The notes beneath the pieces were generated by a model, which was given only the letters and a program-made list of their open reading frames with translations, ran no database searches and was not told the DNA's origin. Below, piece after piece: positions 25,011 to 35,125 of a stretch of DNA of 64,000 nt. The stretch is from Ailurus styani (Eukaryota > Chordata > Mammalia > Carnivora > Ailuridae): NCBI GenBank assembly GCA_002007465.1, contig LNAC01000743.1, positions 638,620 to 702,619 of the forward strand. The letters are read 5' to 3'. Numbering within the stretch: position 1 is the stretch's first letter; the number at the start of each line of letters is the position of its first letter. The position numbers and the translations under genes were made by a program.

Positions 25011-26791
25011 TCATTTTAATTTTAAGAAATATACTCTGCAAAAATAACAAAACATTTGAAGCTATCCATAAGTTTATTGAAATTATTACACTGCCCATTG
25101 TCATAATTAATACATGTGCTGGTGGGCACAAACACCTACCTCATCAAGTAAGGATTTATACTTTTTTTCAAGAGCCTACAATCTCTTTTTAAATTTGGCT
25201 TTTATCTTATCACATGGTCCCTTAAGTTTTTTAAGGGGAGGGGCACCAGTATTGCTAGATTCAGACATAATGGGTAATTTGCCTCATTTGACTAACTTTG
25301 TCCACTTAGATGGAGAGTGTCTTCCATTACCTCTTTGGCAGTCCTTATTGCTGCTTAGTCAGGAAGAGAAGGATGGAAAGTGGAGGGGGAGGAGGAGTCC
25401 TCCTTGGTCTGGTTGGGAGCATGGAAGGAGGGAGCTTGCTTCAACCTTGAATCACAGCAAAAGGAAAACAGCACTCCAGAAAGAAGTAGCAGAAGACTGA
25501 GTAAAAGGTCTTTTCCTGCCTTTCCTGCCTCTGTACTTGGCTCATGAGTTTCAAGCCCAGTCAGCTCCTCCTTCTGGCATTAGTCATTAGATGAGTAAGT
25601 ATGCTGGACAAATTGGACAAATTGGCAGCCCAGCAAATGTGCAAGTCCAAAGGCTTCTCTGCTCTAGCCACTTCACTAGCCAAGGTGGGTAGAAGCACCA
25701 ACCACAGACAGCTTCTATTTCCGGGTTTCTAGCCTTACTGATGTAAAAATCTTTGGCAGCTACCCTGCCCCTCCCTTTCTCCTATCCTGCCACCTATGCC
25801 TGAAACAGGAAAGGTAAAAATATCAATAAGCTGACTTTCCACTTCACTTTACACCTGCTCAACTTGAATTAAACTTTAGATTTGAACCAAGAAGTTGTGA
25901 TAAAACTTCATCAAGAGACAGACTGGAAGGAAGTTCACCAATCAACAAACAGGATATCTTCCCGTAGTGTGCTTCTGAATGATTTTTATATTCTGCATTT
26001 CTGCTTTTTTTTCAAATATTCTGAGATGTGTTCCTTTAATATTGGAAAATACAGAGTGGGAAGGGGCTAAATACTTCAGTAAGTGTTCTAAGATTCGATA
26101 AAGGTCTTACATTCCATGTAGAAGTTTTAAGGGCTCTGCTGTGTTGCCTGGCAAGCACAGTATATGTTCAATTTGGGAACCTCTGCAGCAGTGATCCAGG
26201 TACACCATATCTATTATAGTCTTCACTCTGGCCCTGGTATATAAGTAAATCTGCTCCTATACCCTTTCTTGATGGATGCAGATACCTCAGATCTAAAACA
26301 AAGGCACTCTCAAAATTGCAGTGGTATTGCTACAAGGAATAATTTCTTCCTGATTTTGTATAAATCCTAATAACCTAAATATCTAAGCATACATGATTGG
26401 TTAAATATAGTGTCATGGATTGTAGTATTTTTACATTTATAGATATGAGGAAAGGTTAATGTTAAACAGGAATAAAAGCAAGATATTAAATTATATGATG
26501 GGATTTGGAAAAACTATCAGGTAATTTTATACCTAGAGACCCAGAAATCCCCAAATCCTCCTGCCACAGCTCTTTCCTTCAGGTTTTGAAGGAAAATATA
26601 TGTGGATGGGGAAACAGCAATGTGAAATAAAATACTACTTTACTATTTGTTGTGCTTGTGCCTTTGTGCCCTGTGCAAAACTCTCTGGTAAGCTGAGTTT
26701 TAAGGGGCCTCCTCAACCCCAAAATCTCAGGATCTCATTACCCTGTAATCAGCTGCATGGTTCTGAAGAGGTGAAAGTCTGTTGCCACCTA
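25011..26791. other. unassigned 1.8-kb stretch
   Basis: Slightly more GC-rich than its surroundings between 25210 and 25560. A 128-codon open frame there (25114-25500) shows no recognisable domain and no conserved neighbours. No repeats identified. Confidence 0.5.
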
Positions 26792-26806
26792 TTTAAAAAA
26801 ATGCCA

Positions 26807-26994
26807 GGGCGCCTGGGTGGCTCAGTGGGTTAAAGCCTCTGCCTTCAGCTCAGGTCATGATCTCAGGGCCCTGGGATGGAGGCCCACATTGGGCTCCCTG
26901 CTCAGCAGGGAGCCTGCTTCCCCCTCTCTGCCTGCCTCTCTGCCTACTTGTGATCTCTCTCTCTCTCTGTGTCAAATAAATAAATAAATAAATC
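26807..26994 (+). mobile_element. Can-SINE, young type
   Basis: GGGCGCCTGGGTGGCTCAGT head. Duplication TTTAAAAAAATGCCA at 26792-26806 and 26995-27009. Confidence 0.95.
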
Positions 26995-27079
26995 TTTAAA
27001 AAAATGCCAAATCTGGGGGTGTAGGTCATTTACCCGTCCTACTCTTGGAAGTAAAAGCAGCAGCTTATACAGATGTCCT

Positions 27080-27346
27080 TTCTGGGTGAGGCACTCCTTA
27101 CCTTTTTCCCCTTATGCCCTATCCTCACTCCCTCCCATCCCTTCCACTCCCCACCCTCCTCTTTCCCCTCCAGCCCTTTCCCTTTCTTCCCTACTCTCTT
27201 TCCCTTCCCCCTCCCTCCCACCCACTCTCCTTCCACCCTCCTTCTCACCATCCTCTTTTCCTTCTTCCTTCTCCTTTTCCCTCCCCCTCTCTCCTCCCCT
27301 TCTGCTCTCCCTTAGCCTTCCTCCCCTGTTCCATTCCTCTCCAATC
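27080..27346 (+). repeat. polypyrimidine (C/T) tract
   Basis: About 265 bases made almost only of C and T on the + strand, with irregular CCCTCC, CCTTCC and TTTCCC units and no fixed period. It is low-complexity DNA just beyond the 3' side of NAP1L3. Overlapping Pro/Ser/Leu-rich or Gly/Glu/Arg-rich open frames here are composition artefacts. Confidence 0.85.
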
Positions 27347-27523
27347 ACTTGAATGTGTATTATCCAAAGAAAGAGTTAAGATCTGGGAAACATATCAGAA
27401 TATTAATAATTATATATTCTTTTTAAATTTCCCTTTTCCTCAGAATTTTCTACTTTTTCTAGAAGACCCACATTTTTTATAATTAGGAAAAAATGTTAGA
27501 TTTTTATAGCATGATGCACTTTA

Positions 27524-27590
27524 TTTGCCTCTCTGCCTACTTGTAATCTCTCTCTCTGTGTCAAATGAATAAATAAAATCTTTAAAAAAA
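27524..27590 (+). mobile_element. 5'-truncated Can-SINE tail
   Basis: Only the last part is present: GCCTCTCTGCCTACTTGTAA, the CT run and the AAATGAATAAATAAAATC tail. Lies downstream of NAP1L3, in or near its 3' end. Confidence 0.85.
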
Positions 27591-27599
27591 AATACTGTC

Positions 27600-28080
27600 A
27601 TATTAACACTTAATGGTCTAACAATAACTTCATTATTATTAATTTATAGGCCATTATGTCACACAAATAAGCCCCATCATATCATATATGGTTTTGATGG
27701 ACAATCTTAAATTTATCCTAATCTTTTTTCAAGCAGTCAAATTTCACTGTTTAGCTGTTCTAGTTAATGTAAGTACTGTATTTCTATAGCAAAATAATGA
27801 AGGCACAGCTAGTGCAAGCAGATTTAAACGTTTAGTTTTCTGGGCTGGAAAAGAAAAAAAAAGCACTTGCATTGGTATTTCAGGAACTCTTTTTTTCTTC
27901 AAGCAAATATTTGTCTCAATTGACAATTATGACAATTTTCACAGCTACATTCTAATAGGAACATGACAAAGGGACTTCACAAGAATCAAAATTCTGTAGC
28001 ACCAAAGGAGCATGCTTTAGATAACTGACAACATTTACATATTTTGAAGAATATTACACTACAACAGGCTAGGTACTGAT
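27600..28080. other. diverged segment B, 3' flank/3'UTR of NAP1L3
   Basis: Non-coding DNA directly downstream of the NAP1L3 stop, probably partly its 3'UTR. It aligns by eye, in the same orientation, with 24340-25010. Shared landmarks are an AACTTCATTAT block, a GTCACACAAA block, a CAATAATGAAGGCA-like block, a CTTCAAGCAAATATTTGTCTC-like block, and a GACAATTTTCACAGCTAC-like block. I could not name a repeat family for it. Confidence 0.45.
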
Positions 28081-28258
28081 ACTTGGACACTTAAGACAAT
28101 TTCTAGACTACCAAGAAAATATGAAAACACAAGACTGTAAAGAATGCTAGTGTTGAGGTTATAGAGCACCCCCCCATCTTGCCTGAGGCTATATAAACCT
28201 GCTTCACTGCTGCTTGATGTTTTGAGAGGTTTGAAAATTCTTTCAGGCACCCTCTTTT

Positions 28259-29667
28259 TTATTTTCGATATTTCCCATTTCCATAGCCTTTACCATCATC
28301 ACAGGTACCTTTGACTTCTCCTGTATAGTAATAGATTGATTTCAGGATGACGTTATCATGTAAAATTTGACCAGTTTCAAAGTCCTCATCCAGGATAGCA
28401 TCTTCTCGTGGTTCCAGCTTTCCAATCTTAGGAATTTCAGGAGGGCTAAAGAAATTGAAAAATGATGCATTAGGAACCACTCTTGGCTGAATTTCAATTT
28501 CTCCAGTAGCGGTTGTGCGACTCTGGGTGGTTGTCACAGTAACATCCTTTCCTCTTTTCCAATCTATCTTACAGCGTTTGCAATCTTGGATTTCCCATCC
28601 CCAAGAGAAGAAGGGATCATTGTGATCTGGTTTTGACTTTATTATATATGTCTTGGTCAGCATCTCATTTCTGAAGTATGGATTGGGTAGAAAATAAAAT
28701 TCAAACGTGTAACTTATAGGCTGGCCAGGTTTTGAGAACTTTAGGCTAATATCCGACAAGAACTTCAAAATGGGGGCATCATACTTCTGAATCATAGGCC
28801 GGAGCTTGTCAACATTCTTTAAAACAGCCAGTAGTCAGGAATGCCTTTAGGATCTTTTTTAGGCTTTCCTTTGCGGGCTCTTTTAAGATTTGCTCTTTCT
28901 TTAGGCCTGACCTCAGGAATTCTTTTAGGAGCCTCTATTACAGCAGCCTTTGCCTTAGCCTCTGCTGCTTTAGGCTGTTCTTTACCTTCTGCCTTTGCCT
29001 GAGGGACTACTTTAGGCTCTTCTTTCATTTCAGGCTTTACCCCCAGAAAATCTTTAGACTCTTCATTTTCTTCAGGCTTTGTCTCAGGAATTTCTTTTCG
29101 AACCTCATTTTCTTCAGCCTTTACCTCAGGTTTTTCTTTAGGGTCATCGTCTTCCCCCTCACCCTCCAAGGCAGGCATTTCACTAGGACTGTCTTCCTCC
29201 TCATCATCACTGCTGAACACCTCATCCTCTGAATTCCATTCATATTCTTCTTCTGCAGGTTCATATTCTGCATTGATTATTTGAAATCGCCGATCGTAGA
29301 GAGGCTTATTGAGTTCGGCATATTTTCTTTCGAGATTGTGAATTGCCTTTAAAAACAGGATGTCTACCTTGTCACATTCATCTTGAATATTTCTGAGCGC
29401 CTGCACACGATTTCTAACTGCCTGGGGCAGCCGATCCACGAAACTTTTACCCAACGGCGTGCGCCGTGCTCTTCTGGAAGGCTCAGATACCCTCTTCTTC
29501 CTATATAAGCGGCTGCGGCTACCGCTGCGGCTGCGGCAACTAGTGCTGCTGCTAGAGCTACTGCTGTCAGATTCTTCCCCAGAATCACTAGAGGAGCTAG
29601 CCATCTTCTTTTCAGCAACCCCTTGGGCGGCAGGTTCTGAGATCATGTTAAGACCCGCTTCTGCCAT
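28259..29667 (-). CDS. NAP1L3: NAP1L3, nucleosome assembly protein 1-like 3, frameshifted
   Basis: Single-exon histone-chaperone-family gene on the minus strand. The start at 29667 gives MAEAGLNMISEP, matching the human start as I recall it. In order the protein shows a Ser-rich stretch (about residues 24-52), a basic patch LYRKKR with Arg-rich run (54-70), the NAP helix region from LPQAVRNRVQALRNIQDECD through YAELNKPLYDRRFQIINAEYEP (about 80-138), an acidic segment with Glu/Lys/Pro repeats (about 139-255), then KGKPKKDPKGIPDYWL. Here the frame ends at a TAA (28821-28819) after 282 residues. The rest of the NAP domain continues in another frame from VLKNVDKL through SFFNFFSPPEIP and DEDFETGQILHDNVILKS to the stop at 28259. 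Joined, the product would be near 470 residues, against 506 recalled for human. NAP1-family proteins bind histones and help assemble nucleosomes; NAP1L3 is reported mainly in brain. The C-terminal tail differs from human (GTCDDGKGYGNGKYRK). The identity is firm. Whether the gene is functional is open: true pseudogenisation or a sequence error. Confidence 0.93.
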
Positions 29668-30200
29668 TTTGCAACCCTGCAAACCTCTTAATGTGGTGAC
29701 TACCACTGAGACCGCGCGCTCGGAGATGGGCAGAAAGTGACTCACGGATGCTTGGGTAGCGGTGGAGGCCGGGGTGAGGAGGTTGCCGCGGCGAAGGTAG
29801 CAGTAGCGCAGGGCGGGGTTGGGCTGGACTGGGCTGGGCTGGGCTGGGCAGCTGGGATCGCGCGGAGGTGGAAGCGGCAATAGAGATCTGGGCGAGAGCG
29901 GCGGTGGCAAGGCCTCTCACTGTAGATGCGGCCGACCGACGCGTGCTGCAGCCTAATGGCGCAGTGTAAGACCCCAATATCTCTTCAGGTTTTAGATCGC
30001 AAGCCCCGACCCCTTGCAGTCAGAACTGCCGTTAATTTCGTTCCCTGTGTGCCCTTAGCTCACGCCTCATTTGCTGGGCAAGCTTGATTGACAAGCTCTA
30101 AGCCTAATGAAAGGCCAAACGCACCCACCGCCCTCCAGGCTCCGCCCACCTTCCCAGATGCTCCGTGGTAGCTGAGGGACACACCCTTGGAAGACGTTTA
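29490..30200. promoter_or_regulatory. CpG-rich promoter region of NAP1L3, possibly bidirectional
   Basis: This is the only clearly GC- and CpG-rich stretch in the window, with CGCGCG, GCGGCG and CCGACCGACGCG motifs around 29480-29960. It covers the first part of the NAP1L3 coding sequence, its 5'UTR and the upstream flank. A GC box (GCTCCGCCCACC) lies near 30138-30149 and an ATTGAC motif near 30088; there is no convincing TATA box. In human I recall FAM133A starting a few hundred bases upstream in the opposite direction, so a shared promoter is a reasonable inference. No Can-SINE or L1 lies within it. Confidence 0.7.
29812..29856 (+). repeat. GGGCT pentanucleotide-like G-tract cluster in the NAP1L3 5'UTR
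   Basis: An imperfect tandem of GGGCT/GGACT units with at least six GGG runs, ending GGGCAGCTGGG. On the NAP1L3 transcript this is C-rich; the G-rich strand is the template strand and could form a G-quadruplex. Confidence 0.75.
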
Positions 30201-31027
30201 TTTCCCCTCAAAATTCTGTCTTTATAGTTATATAATTTAAAAACAAGCTTAGATATGAGGTAAAAAATACTACCCATCGTTCCTAACAAGGGAAGAGGGG
30301 TATCTTTCTCCCATCATGTCATCCTGAATTTCCGTTTGGTTTGTCAGAAGGCTGTTGACAAAAATCTGTTTTTTAAAAATTGGATGAAAGTACTCCAAAT
30401 GGCATCATTGGGTAGTGTGATTATGATTTTTTTAAATCTTTTTATCTAACTATCCTTGGGCGTGTATTTTTACAGTGGAGAAAAAAGGGGAGTCGTTTAC
30501 CGGCAAAAGGGGAAGGGGCTAGAAAGCAGGCATAATGCTTCCACGTATCAGTTTTAATAAGTACTATCTGTGGTGTTTGGCAAGCCTGGTTTATATCCAT
30601 CTACAAGGGTTGTCAACCCATGTTGCCGTGAGTCAGTTACACCATTTTTGCTATATTTCTCTTTTTAAACTGGCATATAATATACCCCAACCTTGCTGCT
30701 GACTTGCCACTAGCTGTTCTCAATGCTTGCAACAACTTTGTAGTTTAAATACAAGGGCATTCAAACGTTAGTTAGTATTATTTAAAAGCAGAAGTACGGT
30801 ATGCTCTATACTTCTGAGCAGCAGTTTTCAATTCCATGAACAGCCGGATAGGAGGGGGAATTTGTGCTGACGAAAAGTGCATCCTCTGTCAGGGTATACT
30901 TTACCACGTCATCTGCCACCAATTTCCTTCTAATATTGTAATATTCCAGCCATACTAAAGTATGATTTATAAATCCAGTAATATGTGAATAAACTTTTGT
31001 AAAATGAAGTTTAAAAACAGGTATCTG
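30201..31027. other. unassigned flank of the NAP1L3 promoter
   Basis: No repeats recognised, which is unusual for this window. Could contain 5' exons of a divergent gene, but I see no coding potential. Confidence 0.5.
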
Positions 31028-31134
31028 TTATTTTTATTTACAGGATTCATTTCTGCTACAGAACACCTCCCTTGGTACAACCCAAAAGACCAGTGTTTAC
31101 TTTTCATTAAAAGTAAGAAAACATATTTAGCCCA
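31028..31134 (+). other. exon-like unit, copy 1 (69-bp putative exon 31044-31112)
   Basis: A pyrimidine-rich acceptor (TTATTTTTATTTACAG) ends at 31043. A 69-bp block follows, beginning GATTCATTTCTGCTAC and ending CATTAAAA, then a donor GTAAGAAAAC at 31113. Length 69 is a multiple of three, and two of the three forward frames are open. It lies about 1.4 kb from the NAP1L3 start on the opposite strand, where human FAM133A has 5' non-coding exons as I recall. It could be such an exon, but nothing here proves it is transcribed. Confidence 0.5.
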
Positions 31135-31639
31135 TTTTTATGAATGACAAGAATTACATATCTGTATTTGGATAAAAATTCACAGGATATATTACAGTCT
31201 TTTAAAGACTTAGTTGGAAAATCATTTGATATTTCTGTGGAAGGAAAAAAAACCCATCGAGGTGATTTGATATACTAATGTAGAAAATAATCTAATTAAT
31301 CACATTCAGTGTCTAAATCTGCTCATAGAATACAAGCAGTAAATTAAAATATAAAACAGTATGAATTATCACTTCAAATGAGGAAAAATATTAAAGTTAG
31401 ATTAATCTTTGTGTTACCTTCTTATTATAGAATTTATGCTTTGTCATTTAGTCATACATTTTTTAAAAAGTTAAGGAACACTTTTCTATTTTATAAATAA
31501 ATTTACTTTTACTGTTTATTTCTGATTTTCAATGATTTTCTTATTTTCATATAAGCATTGTAAAGAAAAAAATAGAAAATTTCAGTGATGATAAAAATAC
31601 ATAATCTTAACAACTAAATGATAACCATTGTTAGCATTT

Positions 31640-32215
31640 TGATGCCTTTCCTTCTAGAAATTTCTTTGTACAACTACACACCTGCCTATTTGTGTACACT
31701 GTTCTCGATATAAAACGTATTATGTTTTATAATCTGCTCATTTATCAGTTGTGGCTATATATATCAACATCTAATTTTAAAATAGATGCATATTCCATGG
31801 AAATATTTGACTTAACATATTTAACCAGATTCCTGTTGCAGAGCAGCTCTTTTTCACACCATTTCTCTACTAACATAAACTTTTTTTTTCCTGTTATTAA
31901 AAAAAAATATATCCCTGGTTACCTACTATATGGATTTGTGAAGATTAGTTATAAGATGAATTCCTAGAAATAGGAGTGCTGGAAAAACTTGTGTGTTCAT
32001 TTTATTCTTTGAGACATATTGCCAAACTTCTCCCCAGAAAAGTTTTATTTTTATTTACAGGATTCATTTCTGCTACAGAACACCTCCCTTGGTACAACCC
32101 AAAAGACCAGTGTTTACTTTTCATTAAAGGTAAGAAAACATATTTAGCCCACAATTTACACAGTTCACAGTTTACAGTTCCACCAACAATGCATAAGAGT
32201 TCATTTATTTAATCA
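31640..32215 (-). mobile_element. old L1 3' region, antisense, interrupted
   Basis: 'agcattttgatgcctttcc', AATTCCTAGAAATAGGAGTG, ACATATTGCCAAACTTCTCC on the left and CCACCAACAATGCATAAGAG on the right follow an old L1 3' consensus in reverse. Split by the exon-like copy at 32045-32151. Confidence 0.6.
32045..32151 (+). other. exon-like unit, copy 2 (69-bp putative exon 32061-32129)
   Basis: A 107-bp direct copy of 31028-31134, offset by 1017 bp. The only difference I see is the last exon base: A in copy 1, G in copy 2, giving a stronger AAG|GTAAG donor. The flanks are an old antisense L1 3' region (ATTGCCAAACTTCTCCCCAG on the left; CAATTTACA and CCACCAACAATG on the right), so this copy looks inserted. 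Confidence 0.75.
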
Positions 32216-33938
32216 TTCAATGAATATGTTTTTGTGCCTGCCATGTGCCAGGCACATGTGGTAGAAGATGGTAATATAATGGTGAATAAAACTTAACTGA
32301 GTGTATATTCTTTCACTTCATAATTTTAATCAAAGCATATACTTTGGAAACAATGATTTATATCAGTGAGGTTATGCCATAAATATTGTTCTGCAACTTA
32401 TTATTTTCATTTAAAATGATAGATGTATTTTTAGTAATGAAGGCTCTTCTGTTTTGATAGCACTATAGTGGTTTCATTTACATGTTAAGTTTTGTACCAT
32501 CAGGAATTAGTGTTTTGGAGTTAGCAATGAATTAGGGATTCAGATTTTTTGAAATATATTTTTATTAGCTAGCTAATTTTTTTGTACTGTTTATTTAATA
32601 ATCTCTCTGTCTCACACTTATTTGAAATACCACCTTTAGCATAGTAACTAAACTGGTTCCGTTTCTGAATTTTGTTTTCTGATCCATTGGCCTTAATTCT
32701 TCTGCAAACAACTAATGATGTAGTGGCTGTTTTTTAATAACATTATATATTGTGAAAATGATATGCATTGAATAAAGATTAGATAATATATTGAAATCCA
32801 AACAAAAGTAACAACAGAGAGGTAATCACTATTCACATCTTTAATTACCATCCCTAAATTAATTTCTTATCATTATGTATCTGTATTTCTTAGGTTAGCA
32901 ATAAGATTGAATGTCTTTTCATATTTTTATTGTCTATTTGAGAATTGCCTATTTATATCCTTTGCTTGCTTTTCCACTGAATTAAAGAAATTAATTGGTG
33001 TTGAAATCCTACAGTTAAAATAATTTTGGCCTTGATTTAAGACAGCTGTGACTCCTTTAGAAAATACATCTGTTCTGACTTATAACATTGGAAAAATGCA
33101 TCTTAACTACAGCTTTCATTATAAATTACCATATTTCAATTTAAATTGTAATCTAAACAGTGCTTTTCAGGGATTAGTACTTAATCATAATGAAACAAAA
33201 AAGTTTGGGATGAAACAAGGAGAATAAAAACAGAAAAAACTTGTGAAAAAAAAACCTCATGCAGAGATATTAATGAACTATTTTGATTTTTTGGTTCATC
33301 CTTTTTCCCAAGCCAAAGACTATAGGTGACTTCTAACTGCGGTGCTCTTCTTTTGATGTGTATGTACTACTTTAGGTATCTTGTAAAGTACTTTCATTTT
33401 TGAGGCTTTTCTTGGTCTATTAGTTAGCTTAATTTTATTATGGCAGTTTCCTAAAAGAAAATAAGTATTTTCTTTATATACTGCCTTTAATTTATGTATT
33501 ATATCATATATTTTCTACTGTGAATATTTTTGTAAGTATTAGTTCTAGCATATAATATATAATATGCTTATTTTTCTTCATAAGGTCATCTTTAAATTAC
33601 TTGCATAGTGATATGTTCTCTGTTTCATTATTTTATAATACTCTTTTTGGGGGTCAAATGTTCATACTTCTACATGAGATGATGCTTAATACAGAATCTG
33701 TTGGTACATTCAGGCTGACCATGGCTCTTTGATATCTGTTTATACCTCCCCTGTTATGAATATACGCACAATCCCAAGTGCCACCCCTGTCACACAAACA
33801 CATATGCATAATATGCAGTAAGTGCTATAGCATTATCTTTGTTGTAGATATTTAAGAAGCCAAGCATTGCAATTTTATTTGTGGACTTATGGTTTTTTTC
33901 TTTTTTGTTGTTATTATTCATCTAGACAGGTTTTATCT
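32216..33938. other. mostly unassigned stretch with faint L1-like patches
   Basis: Around 32870-32990, TTGAATGTCTTTTCATAT and AGAATTGCCTATTTATAT resemble antisense L1, but the rest is unassigned. No gene seen. Confidence 0.45.
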
Positions 33939-34404
33939 GAATACACAAGTTAATTATTTTTGAAAATAATTTTAATTAAGTACAATAGATACAACTGTAC
34001 ATAAAGTACACAATGTGATGTTTTAATAAATCTTTATATCATGAACTCATTACCTACAATCAAGATAATGAAAATTTTTGTCACCCCCCAAAACTTTCAT
34101 TATGCCTATCCATGTCCCTACCTAAGCAAGTACTGATCTGTTCTCTGTTTCTATAGACTAGTTTGCATTTTATGGAATGTTATGTAAATAAACTGATGAA
34201 TCACATGCTATGCATATATTTAACTTTTTAAGAATTAACTGTGTGCCAAAGTGGTTGTACAACTTTGCATTCCTAGTAGGAGCAACAATACTTGGTATGG
34301 TCATTCTTTTTAAATTTAGCCATTTTGATAGGTATGCAGTAGTATCTCATTGTGGTTTTACTTTGCATCCTAATAACTAAGGATGTTAAACATCTTTTTT
34401 ATAG

Positions 34405-34527
34405 GAGAGGGGGAAGCAGGCTCCCCGCCTAACAGAGAGCCCGATGCAGGGCTCAATTCCAGGACCCTGAGATCATGAACTGAGCCGAAGGCAGAGGCTC
34501 AACACACTGAGCCAACAAGGCACCCCT
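34405..34527 (-). mobile_element. Can-SINE fragment lacking its A-tail end
   Basis: From GGAGAGGGGGAAGCAGGCTC to AGCCAACAAGGCACCCC, reverse orientation. The tail and part of the CT body are missing, as is some of the host L1. Confidence 0.85.
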
Positions 34528-34788
34528 TTATATCTTCTTAACAGTGCCTTTCATAGTTTTTTTTTTCCAGAAAACAGAAGTCTGTAATTTTGATGCAGTC
34601 TAATTTATCATCTTTGTTTCTTTTATGAACCATGTTTTTGGTGTCATCTCTAAGAAATCTTTGCCTAGCCCAAGATGAGAAAGATATTCCTCTATGTTTT
34701 TTTAGAAGTTTTATACTTTGAGATTTTACATTTAGATCTGACCTATTTTTGTGTGTGGTATAAAATATAGATTGAAATTAGGTATCTA

Positions 34789-34988
34789 GGGTGCCTGGGT
34801 GGCTCAGTGGGTTAAAGCCTCTGCCTTCAGCTCAGGTCATGATCTCAGGGTCCTGGAATCGAGGCCCGCATCGGGCTCCCTGCTCGGTGGGGAGCCTGCT
34901 TCCTCCTCTCTCTCTGCCTGCCTCTCAGCCCGCTTGTGATCTCTCTCTCTGTGTCAAATAAATAAATAAATAAAATCTTAAAAAAAAA
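34789..34988 (+). mobile_element. Can-SINE, young type
   Basis: Perfect duplication GAAATTAGGTATCTA at 34774-34788 and 34989-35003. Inserted in the antisense L1. Confidence 0.96.
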
Positions 34989-35125
34989 GAAATTAGGTAT
35001 CTAATTGTCTCAGCATTGTTTGTTGAAAATTATTCTTTCTCTACTGAATTACTTTTGTACCTTCATCAAAAATTAGTTGTCCATATATGTGTTGGCCTCT
35101 CTATTCTCTTTCATTGTGTACTTAT

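Larger units (their letters stand above)
33939..35125 (-). mobile_element. old L1, antisense, 3'UTR and end of ORF2
   Basis: CACTGATCTG-like and TTCTCTGTTTCTATAGACTA, GCAGTAGTATCTCATTGTGG, AACAGTGCCTTTCATAG, 'ctaagaaatctttgcctagc', TTGTCTCAGCATTGTTTGTT. The piece between about 34400 and 34530 is replaced by a SINE fragment. Confidence 0.75.

Noticed and set aside
25114..25500. 128-codon open frame in slightly GC-richer DNA
   Set aside because: No domain, no splice-site support and no resemblance to known proteins that I can recall. Could be chance.
27086..27482. Pro/Ser/Leu-rich and Gly/Glu/Arg-rich open frames on both strands
   Set aside because: Produced by the pyrimidine tract, which lacks stops on either strand by composition.
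27517..27526. Polyadenylation signal for NAP1L3 (AATAAA on the minus strand)
   Set aside because: A TTTATT is present at 27520-27525, but it abuts a SINE tail fragment, and nothing shows that transcripts end here.
29364..29977. Overlapping frames in the NAP1L3 GC-rich start region
   Set aside because: They are alternative-frame shadows of the Ser/Arg-rich coding sequence and 5'UTR.
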